A DNA stretch of 64,000 nt from Chamaecyparis obtusa (GCA_027943335.1 BSBK01002802.1:1226001-1290000); one strand, 5' to 3'; counted from the first letter of the stretch, positions 47,106 to 59,511 are shown. The notes: a model not told the origin generated them from the sequence alone. Made by a program: numbers and translations.

Positions 47106-50100
47106 TTAATGGAAAAGAATTAAGCCAAGCTCCTAGGGAATAAGTTAGTCAACTTAAGATCAATGCCCTTAGTGTGTAAACCTTGGGAAGCCACAAGTCT
47201 CTTCTCACTGAGATTGGGACAACAAGTAATGCTGCTCATACACAAGAAAGATAAGTCTAAGAGAAGTGATTGTGTTCTTAACAAAATTGCAAACAATAAT
47301 AATGAAATAAGTGATTAAACAATGCAATATAGCAATGAAATCATAACTTAATTACCTATTTAAGCACTCAAAGCACATAAGAAATAGAGTTAAAATCATA
47401 TCTAAACATACAAATAAAAAATATATTTCAGAAATGATTTCAAATATGAATTAATTAAATGCATGTAAATAAGATTTGAAAATGAAAATCAGAAGATGCA
47501 AGCATAGGATAACTTGGGTTCACCAAAATTAAATGTAGGGGAAATGCCTTAGTAATCTAATGATGCAAAATAGAGATCAAACCCACTCCCATCAACTATT
47601 TCATTAGGGGAGATAGTCACTTAATACAATTCCAAACCAATTGAGATAGATTAGAGCTGGACGCATAATGATTTGGAATGACATTCTCCCCTTTTTATTA
47701 TTGATTGATAAGAACTGATTTGCTACAACAAGAACTAGGTAAAAGACATGAAATTGCACACTAATAAGAAAAAAAAGAGAGCTATAGTTCTGATAAAAAA
47801 ATACTGAACACAGATTTGGAAAGGAGATTTAAAAAGGAATTTGTCATTGAAATTTGAGCTCAAAATGGAAATGAAAGGATGATATTGGTTAGCATCATCA
47901 TCCTACTATCTCCAAAAATGATATTGTTTGTTGAACTAGAACTAGAATGTTTCTCTAACACTTCCTTTGAAAAATCTCCAAAAGCATGTTGGAAAAATTT
48001 AGTAACCGTAGACTATATTTGAAATCAAGAGCATCCAGTCACTTTTTCAAGATCTAAATCTTATTGTCTTAGTCCACCTTCTATAGATATGTAACATTTC
48101 TTCTATGGATCTGAGAACCCACACACAAGAGGGAGAAAGATGGTGTTTTGTGTTGTATAGTGGCACGCCCCTTCAATCTTTGATAGGATTCAAACCACCC
48201 CACAATAATAATGTTTTAAATAAACCTCAAATTTGAAGTAATCACAATGGTATACCTTATCCAATGAATTCTCCCTGTCTTGATACCTTCATGAAAGGTA
48301 AATGATTCTAGGAAGGGAGCTTGTGTACATGTCTTCACTCATGGAGGAAGCATATGAACTTGATCATGGATGCCATCTTCAATGCTAGATCATCCTTCGT
48401 TGCCTTAGAAATATTTGGAATACTTTCTCAATGAGAGAGTGAACTGCGAATGTGTGTTGATCAAATGAGGAGGGTAGGCCTCCTTTTATAGTGAACCTCA
48501 AAGCAATGTGTGAAAAACCCAAAGAAGATCAACATGTATAATGTTTTCCTGCTCACCAAAATCCAACTGTAAACATATTAAAAAATGGGCCCTTTTTTTC
48601 TAGATACTAGCACTTAGTGCCATAGTCCAGGGGGACAATGGAGCCTAGCACTATAGTCCATTGGGATTGAGGTCCTAAGCGCTCTAGTCCAATATTGGGG
48701 GGATGAAAGAGAGGTTAGGGGAACCAAAAAGACATTATTCTAGCAATGTTAAGCCTTGAGATCAACAAGATCAGTCAAATTAGGGGGCATGCAATCAGGA
48801 GCACCAAAGTGAGGGCTAGGTGAGCATGTAATTGTATGAGCATACAATTTATGACACTACAACCTAACATGCCATTTTCATAATTGTGCTCAATATTTTA
48901 GATAACATGGTGCTTGAATACATGTGAAACGGAAAATCTATATGACATGGTGCTACAAATTATTGTGCTAAGGAAGACAAAATCTGTGTAACACGTAGAA
49001 CATCAAATCTATATGACATGCCACAATACATGTGCAACATTAGGTGACATTTTAGTTATAGGGAACGATGCTATAAAGTATCATATTTTCTACCATATGC
49101 ATCTCATCCATGGTGACATATTTATGGCATGATATAGCACCATATGAGTTTGACATAGAATAAGCTATTCACACGTGTCTTTTGTCCATATGCCTTGGAC
49201 GTTCGTTAGCGTCTACATGGATCCTATTTGGTATCCTAATTTCACTATTATATTTAAATACCTACATTGTACATCATGTATTCCGAATTAGGAATCCAAT
49301 GATTTAGGTTTAAATCCCTTACAATATTCCTTGCTCATTCTAAATAGAAATGCTATATTTGACATATTTATTTTGTGCACAAAATATGTATTTGGTTTAC
49401 TAATCTCTTTTTCTATTTTATGATCTTTTCCATTACTAACTAATATAATATTGAATCACAAATTGGTCAGGGACAAAATCATTAATATTGTTGTACTTTT
49501 ACTATGGCTAGTGATAGGGATAGTGACGTGCATGAGCATAGTTATGTTTTACCTTTGCACATTTTTCCTTCCTATGCTTTAGTTAATGCTGATATACTTA
49601 AGCTTAACCTCTCATGCTACATCTAGGAATGATCCTTCATGTGATGATGATATAATCAACAAGCATACCCTTTATACATCTCATACTAGATTCTATTGTT
49701 TAGTTATGTTCTCTCCTACTCGTTCCTCTCTTGCTTCATTTTTCTTGTATGATACTAGTGATGTAGATATACACGTTTCACCTTCATATGATGTCACTAC
49801 CGCTTATTTTCTATCTCGTGGCTTATGATCTAACTTGATGATATGAATACTGAAACATAGTGATACTTTTTTACATTCTCAAGATGAGATGGATCATTCT
49901 TTGTTTCATCATGAATCAATTTATGTTGTATATTCCGTTTCAACACTAATGATGTGTTCATTCAGTGAAATTTAAGATACAAAATTCTGTGTTAGATCAA
50001 TCTTATTTTCATACTATGCTTATACACATAATGATAGTACTTTGATAATTGTATTTGATGTTACTTTGGGTGATTAGGCTAAGCAATGGTTTGATTTATG

Positions 50101-50897
50101 TCTCTCCTATTATACATTATTCCATGTTTGTCATTTATTTTTATAGATGAATTTAGTTTTGTATGAAAATTAATTATTAGTCATGATTTTCATTCTTCCC
50201 CTTCTAGTGACCCTTAGTGAATCCCACATATTTTTATATGTATTAGAGGATTATACACCACTTTTTGATGTGCATGGCACTCTCCTTTAGATTATTTTGT
50301 GCTTTCTTATGATGTACATATAAGTGATTACAAATTACATTCTTCTATACATTAAATTCAACAAACACACTACTTAGACATATACAAGGATGGAGAACAT
50401 CATGAAGATCTTTGATGGCTGTAACATTGTACATCTGATTTACAAATTACAAGATGTGATTCTTACATATACTCATAATACCATTCTTATGTGCTTATCA
50501 TTTTACATGGTGCTTATCATGTTTATGAACAAATAAGTCAATCATGTCTATTGATTACCCAATTTGCATGCATCTCTCAAACAAATCCTTCCAACAACTA
50601 GTGAATGAGAATATAACGAATGGTTAAAAAAGACAATAATACATAAATTGATCATCTTTACTATTCATCTTAAGTCTTTGCACCATATTAATGACAAAAG
50701 TTAGCATAAACCCACATAATAAAGTTGGCATTTGCCAATGACCCAATTTGCATGCCTTTGGAGAAGAAATCAGTCTTATAGTCGATAAATAAACATATGA
50801 CTAACAACAAAAATCTGACAATTGAGATCATTTCAATCGTCTTACATTGTACTAAAATAATAATATCAACCGTTGATTGTCCAATTATCTTAATCCA
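47106..50897. other. Unassigned DNA, possibly an old LTR
   Basis: No gene. 48600-48720 has a small cluster of GCACTATAGTCCA / GCGCTCTAGTCCA words, as seen in some gypsy LTRs. The rest is AT-rich with short chance ORFs. Confidence 0.35.
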
Positions 50898-51134
50898 TTT
50901 TAGATATAATTTTTTGGAAAAGATTGTGTATAAGTTTTTGAATCAATGTTTTTCTGATCACACTTCATGATCTATCATTAGGATAAGAGAGATAAGAATC
51001 AACAAGAGAGCTTAATTATTTCAGATCGTACTCGTTTCTTAACTCTCTTGTATTGTGATGATGGATCATAAAACAGATCTGAAACATTGATTAAAAACCT
51101 TATACACAATCTTTTCCAGAAATTTATATCTAAA
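50898..51134. repeat. Long foldback (imperfect inverted repeat) upstream of the protease gene
   Basis: Left arm (50898-51010) and right arm (51040-51134) pair over ~95-110 bp, including an exact GGAAAAGATTGTGTATAAG on one side matched by its complement on the other. The loop is roughly 30 bp, around TTATTTCAGATCGTACTCG. No clear target duplication. Compatible with a foldback/MITE-like element or a hairpin RNA source. Confidence 0.8.
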
Positions 51135-51278
51135 TTGATTATAAATTGTAGAAATCTCATATCTTTAATCTTTGAAAAAATACTTTGGACAAAACATTCT
51201 CTTATGGTCATTCATTCAATTGGGTATAATTTCGAGTAAAACAAGACCAACGGGCAATCAAATTGTTTTGAACGGCAG

Positions 51279-51284
51279 TATAAA
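51279..51284 (+). promoter_or_regulatory. TATA box of the aspartic protease gene
   Basis: TATAAA in GGCAGTATAAATTC. A start site near 51310 would give a ~215-nt leader before the preferred ATG. Confidence 0.55.
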
Positions 51285-51361
51285 TTCTTTGAACAATCAA
51301 CACGACAATTTACGTGGGGTCTACAAATCTGTCCGTAGTTCACCCAGCAAGCTTAACAGTA

Positions 51362-51394
51362 ATGGTGCCCCTGAAATTTAAGCAGTCCATTTGA
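51362..51394 (+). promoter_or_regulatory. Upstream ORF 1 in the protease leader
   Basis: Ten codons (MVPLKFKQSI) with G at -3 and +4, a strong context. It lies in the predicted leader if transcription starts near 51310. Confidence 0.35.
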
Positions 51395-51400
51395 TCACTA

Positions 51401-51586
51401 ATGGACAAATTAGCACAATTCTTAAACACCGAACATTCATCACTCCCTATCTTCAAATCACCCAACTCAAATCATTCTCCATCCAAATTCCATGCCCAAT
51501 GCAATTGCTCGGGCTGGGAATTACAATGGACGTGGTACCCAAGTTCACCCTTTTTCTCCTCGCCATTGTTCTGCAACTCTGTGTAG
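51401..51586 (+). promoter_or_regulatory. Upstream ORF 2 overlapping the protease start
   Basis: 61 codons from MDKLAQFLNT in a different frame, passing over both possible protease start codons. If in the mRNA it would lower protease translation. It may be outside the transcript. Confidence 0.3.
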
Positions 51587-53007
51587 CAGAACAAGCAGAG
51601 AGTGACAATAACTACAATTCCATAGCCATTCCTCTTTACAGAGGCAATGCATTTGCGCGCTCGGAGGTCCAAGGTTCGAGTCCCGTCGACGAAAATGAAG
51701 CAGTACAGAAAGTGGCGAAGGCAGTGCAGGCGAGTAAAGCGCGTGTTGCAGCTCTGAAAAAGGGGCTTTTCAGAAACCCAATGCTGGATTTCAAGAAGCA
51801 GAAGAAGGAGCCAAATGCAGCAGGTAAAGGCTTCGTGGAGAGCCTGTACGCTCGCAGTTTTGGTGGGTATTCAATGAAGATCAGTTTAGGAACACCCCCA
51901 CAAGAATTGACTGTGATTATGGACACTGGCAGCAATCTTGTGTGGGTGCCCTGCACACGCAACTACGACTGCGACCGCTGCAATAACAGCAGCGACCCAC
52001 CTTTTCTGCCGAGAAATTCCTCATCGAAAATGCTCTTATCCTGTGCAGATCCGGACTGCAAAAACCTCCATGGGAACATTACAGAGCGCCTCTGTTTCAA
52101 CAGAGACAAGTGCTCGGGAAGCCTGAGCAATTGTTCCCATGTCGTGTGCCCCATTTATGCGCTCCAGTATGGGAAAGGCAGCACCGTTGGGTTTCTTCTT
52201 TCTGAAACCCTGACATTCAGAGGCAGTGGAAGAGAAATCAAGAGCTTTGCAGTGGGTTGTTCACTGGCTTCGTCAGAGCAGCCAAACAGGGGAACAGGAA
52301 TTGCAGGATTTGGCAGAGGAAGTCTGTCTCTGCCATCGCAGATGGGAAATGCAGGCAGCAATTTTGCCTACTGTCTGCAGAGCCACAACTTCGATGAGGA
52401 GAAGATCAGTAGCAAGCTTCATCTGGGTAAGATTTCTCCTCCCCTGCATTTGAATTACACCCCTTTTATGCCCAATCCCAGAGAAAGCCCCTATGATGTG
52501 TTCTACTACCTCGGGCTGAGAGCCCTAACTGTGGGGGGAAAACACTTGAAGCTGCCCTCCGAGCTCATGAAAATCGATGAGAGCGGTAGCAGAGGAACGA
52601 TTATAGATTCAGGGACTACTTTCACTGTTGTTGATGAGAGAATCCATGAGCAAATAGCAGCGGCTTTTGTTTCTCAGACCCAGTACAGCAGGGCAAGCAA
52701 AATTGAAGCCCTAACTGGTCTGGGTCTGTGTTATAATGTGTCTGGTTTACAGAAGATTGATTTGCCTAGATTGGGATTGCATTTCAAGGGCGGCGCACGC
52801 ATGGAGCTCCCTCTGGAGAATTATGTTATTGGGGTAGGCGTGGATTCCATTTGCTTGGCCATGATTAGCAACGGTGGCATCTTGGAAGAAAATACTGGGC
52901 CTTCTGTAGTATTGGGGAATTTTAACCAGCAGAATTTTTATCTGTTTTATGACAGAGAAAACAATCGGCTCGGCTACGCTCATAAACAGTGTGCCGCAAA
53001 GACCTGA
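51526..53007 (+). CDS. Nepenthesin-like aspartic protease (peptidase family A1), intact, intronless
   Basis: Endopeptidase of the plant secretory pathway, cutting proteins with two catalytic Asp. 493 residues, typical for the family. Residues 1-21 form a signal peptide (MDVVPKFTLFLLAIVLQLC). A basic propeptide of ~90 residues follows, then the catalytic domain from GGYSMKISLGTPP. Catalytic sites are D133 in DTGSNLVW and D361 in IIDSGTTF; the flap Tyr is Y215 in QYGKGS. A Cys-rich insert (nine Cys between 143 and 208) marks the nepenthesin-type group, and GNFNQQNFYLFYD precedes the C-terminus. The ATG at 51526 has A at -3 and G at +4 and begins the signal peptide; an in-frame ATG at 51499 has poor context and would add nine residues. 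Closest by pattern to Arabidopsis proteases of the At4g16563 type. Its base composition is clearly less AT-rich than the flanks. Substrate is unknown. Confidence 0.93.
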   Translation: MDVVPKFTLFLLAIVLQLCVAEQAESDNNYNSIAIPLYRGNAFARSEVQGSSPVDENEAVQKVAKAVQASKARVAALKKGLFRNPMLDFKKQKKEPNAAGKGFVESLYARSFGGYSMKISLGTPPQELTVIMDTGSNLVWVPCTRNYDCDRCNNSSDPPFLPRNSSSKMLLSCADPDCKNLHGNITERLCFNRDKCSGSLSNCSHVVCPIYALQYGKGSTVGFLLSETLTFRGSGREIKSFAVGCSLASSEQPNRGTGIAGFGRGSLSLPSQMGNAGSNFAYCLQSHNFDEEKISSKLHLGKISPPLHLNYTPFMPNPRESPYDVFYYLGLRALTVGGKHLKLPSELMKIDESGSRGTIIDSGTTFTVVDERIHEQIAAAFVSQTQYSRASKIEALTGLGLCYNVSGLQKIDLPRLGLHFKGGARMELPLENYVIGVGVDSICLAMISNGGILEENTGPSVVLGNFNQQNFYLFYDRENNRLGYAHKQCAAKT

Positions 53008-53079
53008 TTGAATTAATTCTTCTTCTGGCCTGTCAGTACCCTGGCACCAGGAGATTCTCTTCAGTTTCTTTATGCATTC

Positions 53080-53085
53080 AATAAA
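53080..53085 (+). terminator. Polyadenylation signal of the protease gene
   Basis: AATAAA in TTCAATAAAAAATTC, about 73 bp after the stop codon. Confidence 0.6.
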
Positions 53086-54866
53086 AAATTCTCACATTCT
53101 CTTGTACTTATATCTTGCAGATTGTAGCAATTTCGCTTAGGGTTAATTCTTTTCATTGTTTGTCCACTTCACCTAGAAACCATTCTTCAGATAATGTTTA
53201 AATTGGAAAAAATCCTTCAGAAAACAGGTTTTCTCAAGAATTGTAATTGCTTTTAACAGTTGGTAGGAACCATTTCTGCTGTTTGCAGTTAAATTTGGTT
53301 GAAAAGATTGCTGAGGACATGAGTCTTCTGCCATTGTAAGGGCAGGGGGTTCAATAACCCTTCTGTACAATATAATGGTTAGTAATCGTATGTTTAAAAT
53401 GATTGTTTGGTTTTTGCATGTTATTAGTAATTTTTTGTGTATTTAATATGATTTTGTTTGGTTCAGTTGTAAAATGATAAATTGGAAAGCTATTTAAAAA
53501 AATAAATGTAAGAAAATAGAGCATTTCAGTGTGAAGAACTACAATGAAGAATGATAATGTTTTACAGAGGCCATTGACAATGTTTAGAAAATGATATCTT
53601 TGATGTCCTCTTTGTCTCATTATTAAAACAAAGTGAGAAATCTCTGTAGGTTAATCCTCAATGACTTGGGGTTAACCCTAAGTAGCATAGGTTTGTTCTT
53701 TGAGGTGTAGATCTGAAATGGTAGACAACTAGACTTCTGCAACCTGTTTTACTATGAAATCTAAATATGTGCAAGGATTATGGTATTCAGAATTAACTTT
53801 ATCATTAATTTAGTGAAGCTTCTAGATTGTGAGTTGATGGATTGACTTTATGATATTGGGCTATTATTTGAGGACAACATTCTCAAGCATGTATATGGTC
53901 TATATACTAGTGCTAATGTAGATTTATTTGTTTAAGATCTAAATTAAACTAAAATTAGAATGGTTCTTCCTTGATCAATCTTATGATTCTCTGACACATT
54001 TAAACTCATTATATATCAAGACATAGCAAGACATAGCAACATTTCACACAAACATGTATGAAGTTGGTTCTTGAGGACTAACAAGAATGGAAGGAGAGTC
54101 AACAATTTCGATTTTGAAAAAAGAATTTGGGGGCTAATCTTGTGTGGCTTAAAGATCATACTTGAGCACTGTGGGATTGGGCTAGAATAGGGAATGCAAA
54201 ATCTCGAGATCTAGAACAAGTACATTGAAATATGGGTTGATGATAAGGCAAATGCATGTAGAAATGTGTGGAGGCAAGAAATGAGGATGGATTGGGATTG
54301 GGGAATGTGCCAATCTTAGCACAAGACTATTGTACTTGTCGCTATATGATTTTATTAAGTCAATTTGACAAAATGGGTCCAAAACAAAATGGGAATTGAC
54401 ACGAGTATACAAATTTCACCATTACATTCTACACCCACTTTAATGTGCATGTGAATCTAGCACAAACATGTATCTCAAAGTATATGAAGATTCCCAACCA
54501 ACATGGAAGGCAAATATTTAGCAAGGGATAAGTTGTTCATTCGAAGTAATGGATCAATCTCGAATTCTTCATGTGTTCCTCTCCTCGGTCTTAGCACTCC
54601 ATAAGAGCCTACAAAATATAGAGAATATATACAATGAGTAGCTTTTGTCTTGTAGCTAGAAATAAACAAAAATTCCAAGTTAAATGAAGTATGTGAAAAA
54701 ATGAGAAGTACATGTAGAGAGTATGGTCAGAATTCTACTTGTAAGAAAAGTGATAATAAAATGTAAGTTTTGCCTAGTGAAGCAACAACAATGTTGTATG
54801 AAACTTCATGCATGACCATGTAATTTGGCTCCACTCAAGAGGTAAATAGAATTTTAACTTTGACTG
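53086..54866. other. Unassigned DNA downstream of the protease gene
   Basis: No gene or TE motif seen. Short chance ORFs only. Confidence 0.4.
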
Positions 54867-54926
54867 CTAGTGTGAATAAGGATATTACCTAATAGATTTC
54901 ATTCCTAGGGGTCTTATTCACACTAG
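54867..54926. repeat. 14-bp perfect inverted repeat with 32-bp loop
   Basis: CTAGTGTGAATAAG (54867-54880) and CTTATTCACACTAG (54913-54926). Confidence 0.8.
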
Positions 54927-55899
54927 TCTACTTAAGTTTACTTAGGGTACATATATGATGCTCAATATAATAAGATTAATACACTTGTAATAATCTCATA
55001 AGATTAAAACACTTGTCATAATCTTATGTTGGCTCTCTTGGTAACTTCAATCAATCCCTATGATCACTCTATTTGCATTCTTTGATATGAATACAATTTT
55101 ATTCTTGTCATATTGATATTCTCATTTCTCTTGTCATATTGATATTCTCATTTCATTGTGCTTTCCATTAGACCTCTAAATCTTGGATGACTATCTCTAC
55201 AAGCAAATCTTACATTGAGACTAATGTGATTGATCTCTACTCATATGTGGGCACACACGTGCTATTGGGATTTGTTTGAGTATAGCGATAATTCTCTATA
55301 TAGACACAAATGGTTGCCTACAATCTCAACATATGATTATTAGCAACAACATACATACCTCCCACACTTAAATTGGTTGCACCATTGAATGCACAAGGAA
55401 TTATAGTGAAAAAATAATGCATGAAAAGTAAACCTATAATGTAATACGCATGTAAACACATGGATCATATATTAAAGGAATAATTGTTATAGATGCTATG
55501 AGGAAGATATAATGAATGATAAGTGTAAAAACCATATCTAGATTGGAGATAATAATCTTGAGGTAAATAAGATAAGGTTTTTCTCAAGACAAGTATGATT
55601 TGTAGCATCTAGGCACATACAAGAGTTAAGGGATACAAGTTTTCTCCCCATATAGGAAAATACAAAAGTAAAAATTGTGTGCTATAATTGTGTCACACTT
55701 CTATGAATCATTATATTCAAGAACACTCAAGAATGAGGTCTCAAAAATCGATCCATAGCTCCCTAGGCATGGAGTGTAAGGGTTTTTAAGAATGCTCTCA
55801 GCTAGAGCTATTAAGCCAATAACCTTGCTAGTAAACCATGCAATGAGAGATTCAAATGAAGACAAGGGCAAGAATGCCAATATCCTCAAGAATCAAATG
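54927..55899. other. AT-rich stretch left of the 3' LTR of element E
   Basis: No gene. A 25-bp direct duplication (CTTGTCATATTGATATTCTC) is at about 55107-55155. Part of this may belong to the LTR of E, whose left end I could not fix. Confidence 0.35.
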
Positions 55900-56611
55900 A
55901 AATGCAATGCAATGCTATGCTAGAAATGGAAATGCAAGTTAAGCTATGAAAATGAAAGATGCAAGTATTACAAAGCCTCCTAGTGAAGCTAGGTGAATTA
56001 ATCTAAAGCATAAAGGAAACTAAGCTAAGTATGAAGCTATGAATGCCATGACAATGAAGCTACTATGTAAGAAATGAAACTAGAGTAGTATGTAGATGCA
56101 AAAGCCAAGAATGCTCCAAATCTCCAAAAGCTCCAAAGTGCCCTAGAAAACCTGCAGCATAACATTAGCATAAAAGTTGAGGATCTAGAATGAAGAAGAG
56201 AGCTCTCCTTTTAAAGGAAATGAGAAGGAATGGACCATGGAGATTAAGAGGCAAAAGATTTAATCAATGGTGGAGCTTAAAAAAGGAGCAATCCATGTGC
56301 ACAAATATCCTCCAATGAGAAAATAAGAGTTGACTTTTGTGTCCATATGAGACAAAAAGTGTTTTTTTCCTTTTTATAAAATAAGAATAATACTTTATTT
56401 GTGCAACTTAGGATAAGAAGAAAAGTGGGGGCTTTTTATTTATTAAAAGGGGAGGAAATATTCCTTTTAAGTAAATAAAAGCTTAGGATAAATGGTTAGC
56501 CCATAGAAAATAATCGAATAAATGATAGAGCTAGGATTTGATCTAGAATAAGCAATTTATGATTTAGCAAAAGGAGCTAATAGTCTAGATGACCATTTTT
56601 AGGTGTATACA
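55900..56611 (-). repeat. 3' LTR of element E (start certain, far end not fixed)
   Basis: Begins TGTATACACC at 56611, right after the polypurine tract. A TATA-like TTTAAAAGG is near 56210. The end listed is a minimum; the LTR may reach well below 55900. Confidence 0.55.
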
Positions 56612-56627
56612 TTTGCCCCTCTTTGAC
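56612..56627 (-). promoter_or_regulatory. Polypurine tract of element E
   Basis: The minus strand reads GTCAAAGAGGGGCAAA directly before TGTATACA, a form typical of Tat-type gypsy elements. Confidence 0.75.
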
Positions 56628-58269
56628 TAATGTGTGATTGATCTGGGAACACATGCAGTCAAAGAATGAAGTTGAAATGTGAGATCGATCTGGGATCACA
56701 AAACAACTCAGATCAGCCAAGAAGGTAAGCAGATAACCAAGAAGGCAAGAAATAGTGATCTGACTCCAAAGAATGAAGTGCAGAAAAAAAAGGAAATCCT
56801 ACATGGTTAGCCTGGTAGTGACAGTACTGAACACTAATAAGATATTATGTGTCTGCCCCCTCGGGATCGAAAGCGAAATCCAGGTAGAGGGAAAGCAGAA
56901 GCAAGAGCAGCATGATCAAATCACTAGAAATCATAATCGAAGAGAGAGAACAAAATAACCATCAAGCAGTGAAGATATGCCCCACACATGGGACCCGGGG
57001 CATGAACCAAGCAGTCCCTCAACCCGAAAACACCATGGAGGGGAAGAATTTGAACTTGGGATTTGAAAGTGAATGAAAGACTAGAAGTTTGAAAGAGATG
57101 GGGATGAAGAGGTGAAGAATGCCCCAATGAAGATCGAAGGATTAGGCCTCGAAAGGTTAGCCAACTGTACGGAAGAAGGAGAAAGATGATTTGGGTGATC
57201 AAGGTGAACTCAAATTTCAGTTTCGATCCCGAAATGAATAGAAAAAGATGGGATATGAAAGACAAGAAGTGAAAGACATGATTGGGAAGAAGCGAAAGGT
57301 GAGCGCAGTTGATTAACAAGTCCATGAAAGATGAAAAGAGAGAGCTCTCTTCATATGCAAGATGCAAAACAAATCTAACATGAACTTAAGAATGCAAGCT
57401 ACATGAAAAGTGGTTTACTTTCAAGGTTACAAAGCCAATAGACATCTAATATTCATCATCGAGCATTATTGGTAGTGTTGCAAGATCATACAATACACAC
57501 TAGCATAACTATGTGGATCTGAATATGATCTATATTAGATAGAAATGTGGAAATCTCACTTAGGCATCAAAGACATGTAGGTCAAGATGACTAGTGCAGT
57601 GAGATTATCTAAGTTTGATATAGCAAGATTATGCTCGCATTGAGACACAAGAAAGTCAAGATGACTATAAGCATGCACTCGCAAAATAGTCAAGGATAAT
57701 ACCTTGTAGGTCTATAGTGTCAAGTAAGACTAGCATAAATGCTCATGACAGTTAGGACCAACAAAATATACCCACAAGCAGAAAAAGCAATAAAACATGT
57801 TCTCATTCCCTCAGTCTTCTAGCTATGCATCATCGAAAATGATCATAGGGGGAGAACACTCAGCAAAGAAAGCATCATAGACAGCACACAAAGAAATAAA
57901 GCCAAACAAGTCTCAGCGAGTCAAATGTTTAAGTGCATGTGTGTAGGTTATAGAGTCAAACTTTGAGTATCGCATCTGCCAGTGAGAAATATTGCATCAT
58001 CTAGACTGTGGGTAGGATATCTGATAAGTGTTAAGAAACACTCAACGCAAGGGTAAGTGTTGAAAAACATAGTTGGGGTGGTGTTGAAAAACACCATTTG
58101 CGAGGTGCCTAAGAAACCCAGACGCACAAAGAGACCCAAGATGAGCTTGAACAACATATGCCCCCTAGACTAAGACAAGAATCAATTCCAAGCTAGGAGA
58201 GGCAAAGCGAGAAGTGGAGTGAATGAGCGCCATGCAAGACTGATAGACATAGGTGCAGAGGGTCTCAAG
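56628..58269 (-). other. 3' non-coding region of element E
   Basis: No gene supported. The plus strand is purine-rich over 56630-57370, which leaves a 147-codon open frame on the minus strand (57367-56924) rich in Phe, Leu and Ser. It has no family motif and I treat it as chance. Confidence 0.45.
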
Positions 58270-58520
58270 TAGCGCCTGTTTTTAGGTTTTCACCACTTCA
58301 TAGATTTTTTCAGGACTTTTTATAATTTTTTTGTATTTTTGCTACCAAGGCGCTTGTTTCCAGGTTTTCACCAAGGCACTTTTTCAATTTTTTCAATTTT
58401 TTGAATTTTTGAATTTTTTTTGGTGAGACATCAAAGTGCCTATTGCTAGGTTTTCACTAGGATGCTCATTTTTTCAGTACTTTTTATGCTTTTTAGAATT
58501 TTTTCAACATCATATATGAA
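58270..58520. repeat. ~80-bp tandem repeats in the 3' region of element E
   Basis: Three diverged units marked by GCGCCTGTTTTTAGGTTTTC and relatives (58272, 58350, 58436), separated by T-rich runs. Tandem repeats before the 3' LTR are common in Tat/Ogre elements. Confidence 0.65.
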
Positions 58521-58584
58521 TTTTTTTAGAATTTTTTCAGGATCATAAAGTATGGACAAAGAATGCCCCAGACAGAAATGGGCA

Positions 58585-59511
58585 TCAAGAATCTGTTTCC
58601 TCTGATGTAGAGAACCAATAGGCCCTAGGCCCAAATGCTGCAACTGTGATGATAGGAGGTCTCAGCCAGTTCGACCAATAATAACCAGCCCTAAGCAATG
58701 TCTGAGATAGCGGAGGATCGTTAGAATGTGATCCACATATGCCATCGTGGATTTCAACTGGCACTTTTTCTGACTCCTCTATTTCTAGACACTTAAGGAG
58801 TGTTCCATCTAGACCCTTCCTATACAAATCACCAGAGACAAAGGCAAAGTGTAAGGGATGGCGGGAAGAATGGAGTGGTGGATTTTTAGGAGGGATATGA
58901 GGTGGAAGACATGAAAAGATGGCAGGATTGTAGGATTTGTAAGCAGGATAGTGTAATTCGTCCACCAGGAACTTGAAGCGAGATTTATTCCTTTTCATTC
59001 GTAAGATGGATGTTGAAGTAACCAAGGCATTACCAACTTTGTTCTCAGCTCTAGGAATGGGCTGAAGTGTAACAGATATGAGATCATGCTTGAAGAATTT
59101 CACCATTTCTTTGTAGAGAATCAGCTTGTCATCTTTTATTTGAGACTCATTATTTTTGAGCAGATTTTTATTTTTACTTTTCTTAGGTTCGGATACAGCC
59201 ACAATGTGGTTTTCGCTATCCGACCATTGCTCTTTTCTTTTGACTTGATGACTGTGATGCTTGATTGCGGATTCAATCTTTTTTGTTGCTAGTTCGCTGG
59301 TGGAAGAAGTGACAGGTGTTGATGCGAGATGAAATGAAGTGATTGGTTCAACAACATTTATGTGACAGGTGTCATCTCTGGTGACAAGAGAAGTTGAGCC
59401 TATAGGGTAAGCTCCAAAAGTAGCTAGATCTAAATTTGTCATAGAAGGACCAACATAGTCTACTAAGGCAATACGGGGGAAAAAACCCATCAAACCCTTC
59501 GCGAGACTCAT
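58585..59511 (-). pseudogene. Fused fragment: RNase H end and integrase zinc domain of element E
   Basis: The open frame of ~308 codons starts in the linker after protease (MTNLDLATFGAYPIGSTSL). It passes a Lys-rich stretch (EPKKSKNKNLLKNNE) into the end of RNase H (SQIKDDKLILYKEMVKFF, LQPIPRAENKVGNAL). It then enters the integrase zinc-binding half (GDLYRKGLDGTLLKC, EIHDGICGSH, LLRAGYYWSNW). Reverse transcriptase (normally ~1.5 kb) is missing between linker and RNase H. The integrase stops before its Cys pair and catalytic core. Confidence 0.8.

Noticed and set aside
51391..51525. Longer N-terminus for the protease starting at 51391
   Set aside because: The codon there is TTG. The signal peptide starts at the ATG at 51526, which is also in good context.
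52155..52361. Minus-strand open frames inside the protease gene (for example 52361-52155 and 51962-51636)
   Set aside because: They are antisense shadows of a strongly conserved coding region; no family motif and no signals of their own.
56924..57367. 147-codon minus-strand frame rich in Phe/Leu, envelope-like at first sight
   Set aside because: It is the complement of a purine-rich stretch in the 3' region of element E, which rarely forms stops. No conserved motif or proper signal/anchor layout.
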